DNA of 64,000 nucleotides, from positions 496,001 through 560,000 of the forward strand of contig NZ_FQWW01000003.1 of assembly GCF_900129795.1 (NCBI RefSeq), given 5' to 3'. This DNA is from Flavobacterium sp. CF108. GTDB taxonomy: Bacteria; Bacteroidota; Bacteroidia; Flavobacteriales; Flavobacteriaceae. A program made the translations under genes and the position numbers. The notes under the pieces are model-generated. The model saw only the letters and a list, made by a program, of their open reading frames with translations, did not search any database and was not told the origin of the DNA. This document shows positions 43,777 through 52,528 of the stretch, piece after piece. The stretch's first letter is position 1, and each line of letters starts with the position of its first letter.

Positions 43777-44361
43777 TTACAATCCTAAAGAAGCTTTTAT
43801 AAGGTTTAAATTTTCTTCAGAATAATTGATTTTTAAGGCTTCCTGATGTCCTTTGTCAGACATTTTATCCCAGGTTTTTTTGATGATATTTTTTAGTTTT
43901 TCTTCGTCGTGTTTATGAACAAAAGGTTCTAAATAATATTCTAAAAATACAAGGCAGATAACATCTTCTAATAATTGTGTTTCGTGATCTTTTTTAAGTA
44001 ATTTTTTTTCAATTAAAAACGAAACGCGATCGATGAAAGCCTGATCGTAACCTGCTTTTTCAAGAATTTCGGCGGTAGTTTTAGCGTGGAATTTTTTCAA
44101 TTCTTCTCTCCATTTCAAATAACCCACACGATCCATTGGGTACGATTCGCGTGCAACTTTCCATCGGCAGATGTGCTGTGCCTTTGAAGCAATCTGAATT
44201 TCTTCGGATGCATTGGGTTCAAACTGCATCAGTCTTTCGTACATCCTGTTTGAATACAATAATTCTTTTGGATATTCTTTGTTTTGGTAGGTTTCAATGT
44301 TTGGATCCTGTGCGTTTTCAGCATCAATCCATTCGCTGGCTTTTTGAAAAGGTGTAGTCAT
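43777..44361 (-). CDS. DUF4202-family protein
   Basis: 194 residues matching what I remember of DUF4202 (recalled, not searched). Conserved-looking segments: ASEWIDAENAQDP at the start, HICRWKVARESYPMDRVGYL in the middle (His, Arg and Trp suggestive of a ligand pocket, HD-domain-like) and EDVICLVFLEYYLEPFVHKH with DEEKL near the C-terminus. The pattern H...H/E...D suggests an all-helical HD-type metal fold. It ends 10 bases before the kinase gene, so the two are cotranscribed, and this protein probably belongs to nitrate signalling or assimilation. The activity is unknown. Confidence 0.8.
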   Translation of the reverse strand: MTTPFQKASEWIDAENAQDPNIETYQNKEYPKELLYSNRMYERLMQFEPNASEEIQIASKAQHICRWKVARESYPMDRVGYLKWREELKKFHAKTTAEILEKAGYDQAFIDRVSFLIEKKLLKKDHETQLLEDVICLVFLEYYLEPFVHKHDEEKLKNIIKKTWDKMSDKGHQEALKINYSEENLNLIKASLGL

Positions 44362-44410
44362 TTTTTGGTTTGATAATAGATTTCAAAGATACGGAATTAA
44401 GTTTTTTTTC

Positions 44411-44602
44411 GCCACGAATTTCACGAATTAGCACGAATTATTGTTTTTGTTTTTTTTGCCACAGATTAAAAGATTTTTTGGATTTAATCTGGTGTTAAGT
44501 TTTTTTGCCACGAATTTCACAAATTCCACTAATTTAATTCGTGCTAATTCGTGAAATTCGTGGCAAACAATTTTAATCCTTTTAATCTGTGAAATCTGTG
44601 GC
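44411..44602. repeat. Nested inverted repeats (GCCACGAATT / GCCACAGATT family)
   Basis: GCCACGAATTTCACGAATTAG near 44411, GCCACAGATTAAAAG near 44458, then GCCACGAATTTCAC near 44507 and complementary arms to 44602. The same family as at 16843. It fills the gap between nirD and the DUF4202 gene. Confidence 0.85.
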
Positions 44603-44609
44603 TTTAAAA

Positions 44610-44987
44610 TTAATCTACAAATCCCACGAATACTTCGTTTTCAATAACTTTAATTGGATAGGTTGCAATTTTTAAATCATCACCATTTAAGTTAGAACCA
44701 TCTACTAACGAGAATGTTTTTTTATGCATAGGGCAGGCGATTTTTGGGATATCATCTGCAGATCCTGTCATTCCTCTTGAAAGTACCATTTCCATTTTGT
44801 GCGGACATGCGTTTTGACAGGCGTACCATTCGTTACGGCGTGTAAAATTAAAAATAGCAATCTGTTTGTTTTTGTATTTAATACAGCCTCCGCGATTAGT
44901 AGGGAAATCTTCAACTTTGCCCGCTTTGAACCAAATTGTTGCGTCGCTTGGATGAACTGTTTCGTATTGACTTAAGATTTCTTCCAT
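44610..44987 (-). CDS. nirD: Nitrite reductase (NADH) small subunit NirD, Rieske-type
   Basis: 125 residues. The Rieske-like fold keeps possible cluster ligands: CQNACPHKMEMVL (C-P-H) and IACPMHKKTFSL (C-P-M-H), so a [2Fe-2S] cluster may be retained, unlike the E. coli NirD. It ends in VGFVD. It pairs with NirB (45260) in reducing nitrite to ammonium in the cytoplasm. It lies 272 bases downstream of nirB on the same strand, an unusually long gap filled by an inverted repeat (45130-45246). Confidence 0.92.
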   Translation of the reverse strand: MEEILSQYETVHPSDATIWFKAGKVEDFPTNRGGCIKYKNKQIAIFNFTRRNEWYACQNACPHKMEMVLSRGMTGSADDIPKIACPMHKKTFSLVDGSNLNGDDLKIATYPIKVIENEVFVGFVD

Positions 44988-45129
44988 TTTGATTGAGTTT
45001 TGATTTCCTGTTTCTTAGCCCTCTTTTTACAATCAAGAGAGTTTTGATGGCGCAGTAAAAAAGAGGGTAAGAAGGACAGCAAACGTTATTGATATTTTTT
45101 TATTTTTTGGAGCTTATTTTTTATTTTTT

Positions 45130-45246
45130 GAAACACATAGAGACATAGACTTAAAATTGAAAAAAGAATTGTCAAAAGAAAATCATTTCTAAACTAGAGA
45201 AGTGAAAAACATTTTTGGGTTGCAAAATCTATGTCTCTATGTGTTT
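45130..45246. repeat. Inverted repeat AAACACATAGAGACATAG
   Basis: The left arm AAACACATAGAGACATAGA begins near 45131 and the right arm is its complement near 45228-45246, about 80 bases apart. A second copy lies at 55379-55505, with arms of the same sequence. Both sit between minus-strand genes. Confidence 0.8.
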
Positions 45247-45259
45247 TGTATATTTTAAT

Positions 45260-47773
45260 TTATGACCAGGCTTTTGGCGCTTTTTGATCTCTTAGCGGAA
45301 CAAAAACAGCATTATCGTCTTTCTCGTCTGAGTTTACAAAATGATTAAAGCGTTTTAATAATCTTGGTTTTTCCAGAACTTGTTTCCATTCGCATTCAAA
45401 AGTGTTAACTAAAGTCTGCATTTCAGCTTCTAATGTTTCACAGATTCCTAAGCTGTCTTCAATGATAACTTCTTTTAAATACTCTAAACCTCCGTCTAAT
45501 TTTTCTAACCAAGTTGAAGTTCTAATCAGCGGACCAGCGGTACGGATATAATACATTAAGAATCTGTCCATGTATTTGATAACCGTTTCTTTGTCGATTT
45601 TTTCGGCTAATAAAACAGCATGTTTTGGATTTGCACCGCCATTTCCGGCGATGTATAAATTCCATCCGCCTTCAACTGCAATTAATCCGAAATCTTTTCC
45701 TCGGGCTTCTGCACATTCGCGAATGCAAGCCGAAACACCACCTTTTAATTTATGCGGAGAACGGATTCCTTTATATCTGTTTTCAAGTTCGATAGCAAAT
45801 CCGGCACTGTCGTCCATTCCGTAGCGACACCAAGCGTTTCCAACGCAGCTTTTTACAGCACGAAGAGATTTTCCGTAGGCGTGACCGCTTTCAAAACCGT
45901 TATCGATTAAGATTTTCCAGATTTTAGGCAAGTCGCTTAAATGTGCCCCGAATAAATCGACTCTTTGCGCTCCGGTAATTTTAGTATATAAATCGAATTG
46001 TTTGGCAACTTCTCCAATAACAATAAGCTTTTCAGCTGTAATTTCTCCTCCGGCAACTCTAGGAACTACAGAATATGTTCCGTTTCGTTGAATGTTGGCT
46101 AAAAATCTATCATTTGTATCTTGAGTAGTAACGTGTTTATTTGCCGTATCGTTGTAAATACTAGAGAAAATCGAAGCCACAACAGGTTTACAAACCTCGC
46201 AGCCGTCGCCTTTTCCGTGATGATCTAAAACATCATAAAAGTTCTCGTATTTATTGATTTTTACCAAATCGAATAATTCCTGACGAGTATAGCTAAAATG
46301 CTCGCAGATTACTTCTTTAACTTCTTTTCCAAGTGATTTTTGAGTGGCTTTTACCAAATCTGAAACCATTGGTTTACAGCCGCCGCAGCCAGAAGTAGCT
46401 TTTGTTGCTTTCACAACATCTGAAAATGTAGCGCAGCTTTCGTCTAAAATTTTACAGCAGATTGCACCTTTAGTAACATTTTCGCAAGAGCAAATTACGG
46501 CAGTGTCCGGCAAATCCATTACGCTTCCTAAACTTGAACCTTCAGAACCGTCGCGAGAACCTAAAATTAAATCTTCTGGATTTTTAGGCAGAGCCATTGC
46601 ATTGTTATAAATCTGAAAAAGAGAGTTATAATCGCTTGCATCTCCAACCAAAATGCCGCCTAAAAGCGTTTTAGAATCCTTGGTAACGTTGATTCTTTTG
46701 TAAACACCACTTAATTTATTCTCATAAATAATGGCAGTTACGTTATCATTTTCGATAAAAGGATCACCAAAACTCGCAACTTCGACACCAATTAATTTTA
46801 GTTGTGTCGACATATCGATGGTTTCTCTCATGGTTTTAGAACCATTTAAGATTTGCTCGGCAGCGACATCGGCCATTTCGTAACCTGGAGCAACAAGTCC
46901 GTAAATGTTTTGATTGTAAAGTGCCGCTTCGCCAATCGCATAAATAGAAGGATCTGATGTCTGCATTTGATTGTTTACCACAATTCCGCCTCTTAAACCC
47001 ACCTCAAGTCCTGAAACTCGAGCTAATTCGTCGCGAGGTTTAATTCCGGCAGATATAACCAACATGTCTACTTTTAACAATTCGTCGTCAGCAAACATCA
47101 TTCCCGTTATACTTTCTTTTCCATCTATATATTGTGTTGCTTTGTTAAGATGAATTCCAATATTTAATTCTTCAATTTTTGCTTGCAGCATATCGCTTGC
47201 GCCTTTATCTAATTGTCTCGGCATTAATCGCGGGGCAAATTCGACAACATGCGGATTCAATCCTAAATCCCTAACGGCTTTTGCTGCTTCAAGACCTAAT
47301 AATCCTCCGCCAAGAACAGCGGCTTCGGTTGCACCTTTTAGTTTTATCTTTTTGGCATAAGCCATAATAGCATCTAAGTCTTCAATGGTTCTGTATACAA
47401 AAACACCTTCTTTTTCAACTCCGTCAATTGGCGGCACAAAAGCCGATGAACCTGTTGCTAAAACTAAGTAATCGTACGTATGTGTTTTTTCTAAATGGGT
47501 ATGTATTGTTTTTTCGGTACGATTTATATCTGTAATTAATTCAGATGTGTTTAGAATAATATTGTTTTCGGCGTACCATTCGGTTGTTGACAATGATAAA
47601 TCATCGGCGGTTTTTCCTCCAAAATATTCACTTAAGTGAACACGGTCGTAAGCGCGTCTTGGTTCTTCACCAAAAACGGTAATTTGATACTTTTCCTGTC
47701 CTGATTTTGCAATGAATTTTTCGCAAAATTTATAACCAACCATGCCGTTTCCAACTACTATTACTCTAATCAT
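45260..47773 (-). CDS. nirB: NADH-dependent siroheme nitrite reductase NirB
   Basis: 837 residues. N-terminal FAD/NAD oxidoreductase (VIVVGNGMVGYKFCEKFI; AAVLGGGLLGLEAAKAVRDL), then a BFD-like [2Fe-2S] domain (VICSCENV, SGCGGCKPMV) around residues 415-470 and a second Cys pair (GDGCEVCKPVV). A nitrite/sulfite reductase ferredoxin-like half-domain follows. The siroheme/[4Fe-4S] motif CVGNAWCRYG plus CIRECAEARG (CX5C and CX3C) is intact. It makes ammonium from nitrite with NirD and needs siroheme from the SUMT gene (17629). The promoter at 47800 carries the shared boxes. Confidence 0.97.
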   Translation of the reverse strand: MIRVIVVGNGMVGYKFCEKFIAKSGQEKYQITVFGEEPRRAYDRVHLSEYFGGKTADDLSLSTTEWYAENNIILNTSELITDINRTEKTIHTHLEKTHTYDYLVLATGSSAFVPPIDGVEKEGVFVYRTIEDLDAIMAYAKKIKLKGATEAAVLGGGLLGLEAAKAVRDLGLNPHVVEFAPRLMPRQLDKGASDMLQAKIEELNIGIHLNKATQYIDGKESITGMMFADDELLKVDMLVISAGIKPRDELARVSGLEVGLRGGIVVNNQMQTSDPSIYAIGEAALYNQNIYGLVAPGYEMADVAAEQILNGSKTMRETIDMSTQLKLIGVEVASFGDPFIENDNVTAIIYENKLSGVYKRINVTKDSKTLLGGILVGDASDYNSLFQIYNNAMALPKNPEDLILGSRDGSEGSSLGSVMDLPDTAVICSCENVTKGAICCKILDESCATFSDVVKATKATSGCGGCKPMVSDLVKATQKSLGKEVKEVICEHFSYTRQELFDLVKINKYENFYDVLDHHGKGDGCEVCKPVVASIFSSIYNDTANKHVTTQDTNDRFLANIQRNGTYSVVPRVAGGEITAEKLIVIGEVAKQFDLYTKITGAQRVDLFGAHLSDLPKIWKILIDNGFESGHAYGKSLRAVKSCVGNAWCRYGMDDSAGFAIELENRYKGIRSPHKLKGGVSACIRECAEARGKDFGLIAVEGGWNLYIAGNGGANPKHAVLLAEKIDKETVIKYMDRFLMYYIRTAGPLIRTSTWLEKLDGGLEYLKEVIIEDSLGICETLEAEMQTLVNTFECEWKQVLEKPRLLKRFNHFVNSDEKDDNAVFVPLRDQKAPKAWS

Positions 47774-47799
47774 GATTTCTTTAATTAAGTATTACTACG

Positions 47800-47899
47800 C
47801 AAATATAAGTATTTATACTTATAAAATACGTATTAAGTATGTTTTTTTAAGTAGAAGCAGTTTCTTTTGAATACGTATTTCATCGTAATCTTTTACGTA
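47800..47899 (-). promoter_or_regulatory. nirB promoter with multiple TACGTA/TACTTA boxes
   Basis: Minus strand: TACTTA (47839-47834), TACGTA (47832-47827), TAAGTA (47821-47816), TACTTA (47811-47806), the last two exactly 10 bases apart. The last runs into an exact -7 box TATATTTG (47807-47800). Two more TACGTA boxes lie at 47872-47877 and 47894-47899. This is the richest cluster of this motif in the window. Confidence 0.8.
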
Positions 47900-48040
47900 G
47901 TGCGGGTTTTTAGCGAAATGGAATACTAATAATTATTTTAAATTTGAAAAGATTCTAAATAAGAAATTCAAAATAATGTCGTAAATTCATAAGAATTTTA
48001 CTTGTATTTTGTTAAAAGGTCTTATTTCAAATAAAACGTT

Positions 48041-48820
48041 ATGAAAAATATATTTTCACTTTTGTTCGTACTTTCTTTAATAGCAGGCTGTAAATCTACA
48101 ACGGGCAAAACTTCAAATACACAAACTACTTCTGAATATGGCTCTCAGGAAGATGAGATGAAATATTATTTTACTGCAACCGGAAATGAGCCTTTTTGGG
48201 GTTTAAAGATGGGAAATGAAGAAATCATATTCACTTCTTTAATTCCGGGAAAAGAAAAACTTGTTTTTGCGCCTGTTGAAGCAATCAAAGCGATGGATAC
48301 AAATGTTAAGATGTATAAAGCTGCTAATGAAACTTCGATAACGACCATTACAATTCAACAGGTAGATTGCCAGAATTCAATGTCGGGTGCCATTTCACCT
48401 TATAAAGTTTCGATAGAAATTAAAAATAATACTGAATTAGAAACAAAAAAGATTGGAGGCTGCGGAAAATATAATACCGATTATCGATTACATGATATTT
48501 GGGTTTTAGAAGAACTCAACGGATTTAAAGTTTTCACAACCGATTTTCAAAGGGAATTGCCAAGAATCGAAATTAACTCTTCTGAAAATAGATTTATGGG
48601 TTACGGAGGCTGTAATGCGATCAGCGGGACTATTTTTTATGAAAAGGATTTGCTTCGATTCTCTAAAGTTATTTCGACTTTAATGGCTTGTGCGCCGGGA
48701 AATAAAGAAGGGGAGTTTACTAAAGCACTTCAAAGTACGACTACTTATAGTATTGAAAATAACAGATTGACATTATCAAATCCTTCTGCTAAACTTTTAG
48801 TTTTTAGAAAGGTAGATTGA
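48041..48820 (+). CDS. Lipoprotein with COG3650-like and META/HslJ domains
   Basis: 259 residues. Lipoprotein signal MKNIFSLLFVLSLIAGC with the lipobox Cys at 17. Domain 1 (about residues 45-140) begins YYFTATGNEPFWGLKMGNEE, typical of COG3650-type membrane proteins; QVDCQNSMSGAISPYKV is its core. Domain 2 (about 150-259) is a META/HslJ domain: IWVLEELNGFKVFT, RFMGYGGCNAISGTIFYE and LMACAPGNKEGEFTKAL. META proteins bind or protect in the cell envelope. It is followed by a second META gene at 48933. Confidence 0.88.
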   Translation: MKNIFSLLFVLSLIAGCKSTTGKTSNTQTTSEYGSQEDEMKYYFTATGNEPFWGLKMGNEEIIFTSLIPGKEKLVFAPVEAIKAMDTNVKMYKAANETSITTITIQQVDCQNSMSGAISPYKVSIEIKNNTELETKKIGGCGKYNTDYRLHDIWVLEELNGFKVFTTDFQRELPRIEINSSENRFMGYGGCNAISGTIFYEKDLLRFSKVISTLMACAPGNKEGEFTKALQSTTTYSIENNRLTLSNPSAKLLVFRKVD

Positions 48821-48932
48821 TTTTTAGGCTTTTAAAAATGTCTTAGAATGGTTTAAAAATAACTTATAGTATATATCTAAGGTTTAGCGCTAGAATATTT
48901 TTGTAAAATAAAACTTATATTATTTATTTTAC

Positions 48933-49364
48933 ATGAAAAAGATTTTAATGTTATTTATTGTTGTATCATTAGCTTACAGCTGCAAATCAAGTAAAACTAC
49001 AAATTCTGTAGCTGCGACTAATGAAAACGCAATCGAAAAGAAATTACAGCAAACCTGGATTTTAGAAAACTTAAACGGAAAAGTAATTACTGATAAAGAT
49101 TTTTCTAACGCTCCAAAATTAGAAATGTCTTCATCAAGTTTTTCTGGATCAACAGGATGCAACGTTATTAAAGGAAGTTTGGAATCTGATGGTGCCGGAA
49201 AACTTAAATTCCCTAATCTTACATCAGAAACTAAAAAATGTGATGCAAAAAAAGAAGGTGAATTTATGCAGTTATTAAGAACGACTTCTGGTTATTCTAT
49301 TGAAAATAACAAACTTTATCTTTCTAATCAATTTGGACTTACAATGTCTTTCAAAAAAGGTTAA
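48933..49364 (+). CDS. META/HslJ-domain lipoprotein
   Basis: 143 residues. Lipoprotein signal MKKILMLFIVVSLAYSC with the lipobox Cys. The META domain covers almost the whole mature protein: QTWILENLNGKVITDKDFS, SFSGSTGCNVIKGSL, CDAKKEGEFMQLLRTTSGYS. It is smaller than the neighbouring lipoprotein and lacks the COG3650-like part; a tandem pair created by duplication is likely. A strong terminator follows. Confidence 0.9.
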   Translation: MKKILMLFIVVSLAYSCKSSKTTNSVAATNENAIEKKLQQTWILENLNGKVITDKDFSNAPKLEMSSSSFSGSTGCNVIKGSLESDGAGKLKFPNLTSETKKCDAKKEGEFMQLLRTTSGYSIENNKLYLSNQFGLTMSFKKG

Positions 49365-49370
49365 TTCACA

Positions 49371-49402
49371 AAAGGCTTCGATTAATTTCGAAGCCTTTTT
49401 TT
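49371..49402 (+). terminator. Intrinsic terminator after META gene
   Basis: 11-bp perfect stem AAAGGCTTCGA / TCGAAGCCTTT (49371-49381 and 49388-49398) followed by a T run. Confidence 0.93.
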
Positions 49403-49485
49403 ATTGAATTATAAGATAAAAAATCCGCACACACCCGCATTTTCGCGTAAGCGAATCCGTTTAATCCGCATGCCATCTCACATTG

Positions 49486-50766
49486 CTATTCCAATAATTC
49501 TTTAGGATCTTCATCATCACCTTCAACAAAATCTAATTCTAAAGCTCTCACAGTCTGCACTGCATTTCCTGCAATTCCACGAATCGATCCGTACATTCCT
49601 AAAGTATTGTGAACTACTTTTTCGATTTGTTTTTCACGTTGTTTCCAGATTCTTTGCATCGCTCTTTTTTCAGCATCAAGATCGCCTTGCATTTGCGTAA
49701 AACCTTCTACAATTCCTTCAATCTGTAAACGGAATTCGTTGCTGGTTAAAAAGTCATACAACATCGACATTTTATCACCTTTGTTTTCCTGTGCCTGAAC
49801 GGCCTGACTTACCTGAATTAATGACTGACGTAAAACAGCGCTTAAACCTTTAAATTCTTCATAGGTACAAATCCAAATTCCGTCGCGCATTCCCATACGT
49901 TCCATTCCGGTCGGCATAACTTCGGTTACTAAAACACCAATATTGGCTCTTTTGGTTCGAATATCGTTTTTAAACTTTTCAATCCATGAAGGTTGAAAAG
50001 CTTTTGTTCTTTTACTTTCGTAATAAATAGAACCACAATTTTGCAGTTCGCGCGTGTTTACAATTTGAAGACAATCGGCGCCATTTGCGCCTTTTTTGAT
50101 TTCATCAATAGTGTCAAGAGGGAAATTATTTGCCAGCCATTCTTCAATTGCTAATTCCATTACTTCACCTTGCAATTGCATAGAACCTTGTTCCTGCTTG
50201 CGTTTCATTTCTTCAATCAGCTTTTTTTGATCGTCAGATTGTTTTTGGTATTCTTTGATTTTCAGCTCGTTTTTTTCTTCTTCCTGTTTGCGGATTTTAT
50301 CACGTTCTAAAACCAAAGTGGCATTTAATTGCTTTTGCGCTTCGGCTTCAATTGCTTCTTTCATTTCCAGTTTTTCACGCTGTAGTTTTGCAATTTCGCC
50401 TTCCATTTTATTTAATTCCCTGATTTTTTCTGATTTTTCAGAGAGTTCTTTTTCCATTAAAAGCAAACGATCTTTGTTTTCTTCTTCTAGTTTGGCTTTT
50501 ACTTTTTCCGAAATTTCTTTTTCGGCCGTTTTTTTCTCACGCTCTAAACGCTCGGCAAAAAGTTCGTTTTCCTGTTTTTTTTTAGCTTCAAATTCGGTTT
50601 TGGCTTTTTCAAGCTGCTCGTTTTTAAGTTCTAATTCTTTATTTTGGATGGTAGCTTTTTGTTGAAATTCTTTGCGTATACTATCTTCCAATTGATGTTT
50701 TAAAACATCATTGACATCGATGGGGGTTCCGCAGTTTGGGCACTGAATTGAAGATTGTTCAGCCAT
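49486..50766 (-). CDS. DUF2130-family coiled-coil protein with N-terminal zinc ribbon
   Basis: 426 residues. The N-terminus SIQCPNCGTPIDVNDVL is a zinc-ribbon-like start. Residues about 30-190 are a long, charged coiled coil (Glu/Lys-rich). The C-terminal half is the DUF2130 region: EWLANNFPLDTIDEIKKGAN, CGSIYYESKRTKAFQPSWIE and KRANIGVLVTEVMPTGMERM, a restriction-endonuclease-like-looking core (D...ExK). Its role is not known; a nuclease-like fold is a guess. It is flanked by repeats and has no close neighbour in function. Confidence 0.85.
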   Translation of the reverse strand: MAEQSSIQCPNCGTPIDVNDVLKHQLEDSIRKEFQQKATIQNKELELKNEQLEKAKTEFEAKKKQENELFAERLEREKKTAEKEISEKVKAKLEEENKDRLLLMEKELSEKSEKIRELNKMEGEIAKLQREKLEMKEAIEAEAQKQLNATLVLERDKIRKQEEEKNELKIKEYQKQSDDQKKLIEEMKRKQEQGSMQLQGEVMELAIEEWLANNFPLDTIDEIKKGANGADCLQIVNTRELQNCGSIYYESKRTKAFQPSWIEKFKNDIRTKRANIGVLVTEVMPTGMERMGMRDGIWICTYEEFKGLSAVLRQSLIQVSQAVQAQENKGDKMSMLYDFLTSNEFRLQIEGIVEGFTQMQGDLDAEKRAMQRIWKQREKQIEKVVHNTLGMYGSIRGIAGNAVQTVRALELDFVEGDDEDPKELLE

Positions 50767-50943
50767 TTTTATTGATTTTATTTTGTAGCATTATAATTTG
50801 CTAAGGTATTTAAAAGTTCTCTTTTTATGATATGGATTTCTGTACTAAATTGTAACGAATTTTTTGTATAGCTACGAATTACACGAATTTTCACGAATTG
50901 TTTTTTGAAGTGCAAATGTTTCTTAAGATTTTTATTAATGAAT

Positions 50944-51435
50944 CTCGCAAAGTCGCGAAGGCGCAAAGTTTTTTTTAGCCACAGATTAAAAGATTAAAAG
51001 GATTTTTTGAATTGCCTCCAGCTTTAGCTGGAGGTATAAAAGTTGATTTAGATAAGGCTTTAGCCAAATCAGTAGCTGTTTGGCTAAAGCCTTTTAAACT
51101 TAATTATTTCCCCATCCAGCTAAAGCTGGACGCAACTTATAAATGAAAACTTTGCGTCTTCGCGACTTTGCGAGATTAATTTCAGCACAAAACTTAGCGA
51201 GGCGCAAAGTTTTTTTAGCCACAGATTAAAAAGATTAAAAGGATTTTTTGAATTGCCTCCAGCTTTAGCTGGAGGTATAAAAGTTGATTTAGAAAAGGCT
51301 TTAGCCAAAAAAACTATTAGATTTGGTTAAAGCCTGTAAACTTAATTATTTTTCCATCCAGCTAAAGCTGGAAGCAGCTTATAAATAAAAACTTTGCGCC
51401 TCTGCGACTTTGCGAGATTAATTTCAACACAAAAC
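50944..51435. repeat. Imperfect tandem duplication (241-bp period) rich in inverted repeats
   Basis: The segment from GCGCAAAG (50961) recurs at 51202, and the intervening GCCACAGATTAAAAG, CCTCCAGCTTTAGCTGGAGG, GGCTTTAGCC and CATCCAGCTAAAGCTGGA elements recur in the same order with the same offset. It lies between the LysR gene and the DUF2130 gene. No credible ORF is present in 50767-51435. Confidence 0.85.
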
Positions 51436-52323
51436 TTAGCGTGAACCACTTTTCTTCAATAAAAAATCGACAGCAGTTTTTATTATTTCAGAATCGTCTT
51501 CTTTTGAAGTGATAATTGAAACATCTGTACGCAAATTGACTTTTTTCAATTCAATAAAACCAATTTCAGGATCTTGATTATTCTTGGCAATATTTATAGG
51601 AACAATCGAAATTCCTAATCCGTTTTTGACTAATTGTACGATTGAATTAATATTATTCGCTTCGTGAATAATCTTCGGCGTAAAGCCATAAAATGCACAA
51701 AGTTCTAACAAAACTTCATGATAATGCGGTGCGTAATCTTTATTGAAGAATACAAAAGTTTCCTCTTTTAAATTTAAGATCTCTTTTTCAGATTTTAACT
51801 GAATGTCATTCTTATTGAATACAATTGAAAATCCATCCTGAAACCATAAATGCGATTTTATTTTAGGAGATTTTATAGGAGAACGTATAATTCCCATTTC
51901 GATTTTTCCTTGTTCTAAAGCATCAATTTGCTTTGTGGTAGAAACTTCAAAAAGCTTGAAATTCACATATGGAAATTGTATTTTTAAATGTTTTATTAAA
52001 TCTGAAATAACTGCCGAATAAATGGAGCTGATATAGGCAATCCTGAATTCGCCCGAAACATTTTCGGCAATCTTTTTTGTTTTCAATGAAACACGCTCCA
52101 AATTCTGAAAAAGTGCTTTTGCTTCTTTTTCGAAATATTTTCCAGCTTCGGTAAGTTCTACTTTTTTATTGTTCCGAATGAAAAGCTTCGCCTGAAGTTC
52201 TTCTTCCAATTCAATAATTTGACGGCTTAATGGCGGCTGAGAAATAAAAAGTTTCTCTGAAGCCTTTGTAAAGTTCAGTTCTTCGGCTACAGCCAAAAAA
52301 TATTTTAGATGACGTAATTCCAT
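51436..52323 (-). CDS. LysR-family transcriptional regulator
   Basis: 295 residues. The N-terminal winged helix MELRHLKYFLAVAEELNFTK continues with SEKLFISQPPLSRQIIELEE, the classic LysR opening. The substrate-binding domain follows (GEFRIAYISSIYSAVISDLI at about 90, EMGIIRSPIKSP, VPINIAKNN). The effector is unknown. It is divergent from the methyltransferase gene at 52529 with a 205-base gap containing a long inverted repeat (52408-52509). Confidence 0.93.
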   Translation of the reverse strand: MELRHLKYFLAVAEELNFTKASEKLFISQPPLSRQIIELEEELQAKLFIRNNKKVELTEAGKYFEKEAKALFQNLERVSLKTKKIAENVSGEFRIAYISSIYSAVISDLIKHLKIQFPYVNFKLFEVSTTKQIDALEQGKIEMGIIRSPIKSPKIKSHLWFQDGFSIVFNKNDIQLKSEKEILNLKEETFVFFNKDYAPHYHEVLLELCAFYGFTPKIIHEANNINSIVQLVKNGLGISIVPINIAKNNQDPEIGFIELKKVNLRTDVSIITSKEDDSEIIKTAVDFLLKKSGSR

Positions 52324-52407
52324 GATACTTTAAAAGTATTGTTAATTGATAAAAATAGTATTTTTAACGTATTTATGAAAAGGATAGTTTTGAAAAAAAT
52401 ATATGGA

Positions 52408-52509
52408 CCACGGGTTTTACGGATGAAACTGGTCAACACAGATTATATTATTCTGCTTTTACATAAAAAATAAACCAGCGTAAACCTGTTTAATCCGTAA
52501 AACCCGTGG
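52408..52509. repeat. Inverted repeat CCACGGGTTTTACGGAT
   Basis: A 17-bp arm at 52408-52424 and its perfect complement at 52493-52509, separated by about 68 bases, in the LysR-methyltransferase divergent gap. It ends about 20 bases before the methyltransferase start. Confidence 0.85.
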
Positions 52510-52528
52510 GCAATAAAAAACAAAACAC

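Noticed and set aside
45570..46610. Plus-strand ORFs of 84 and 88 codons inside nirB
   Set aside because: Antisense to conserved siroheme and BFD motifs of nirB; no independent features.
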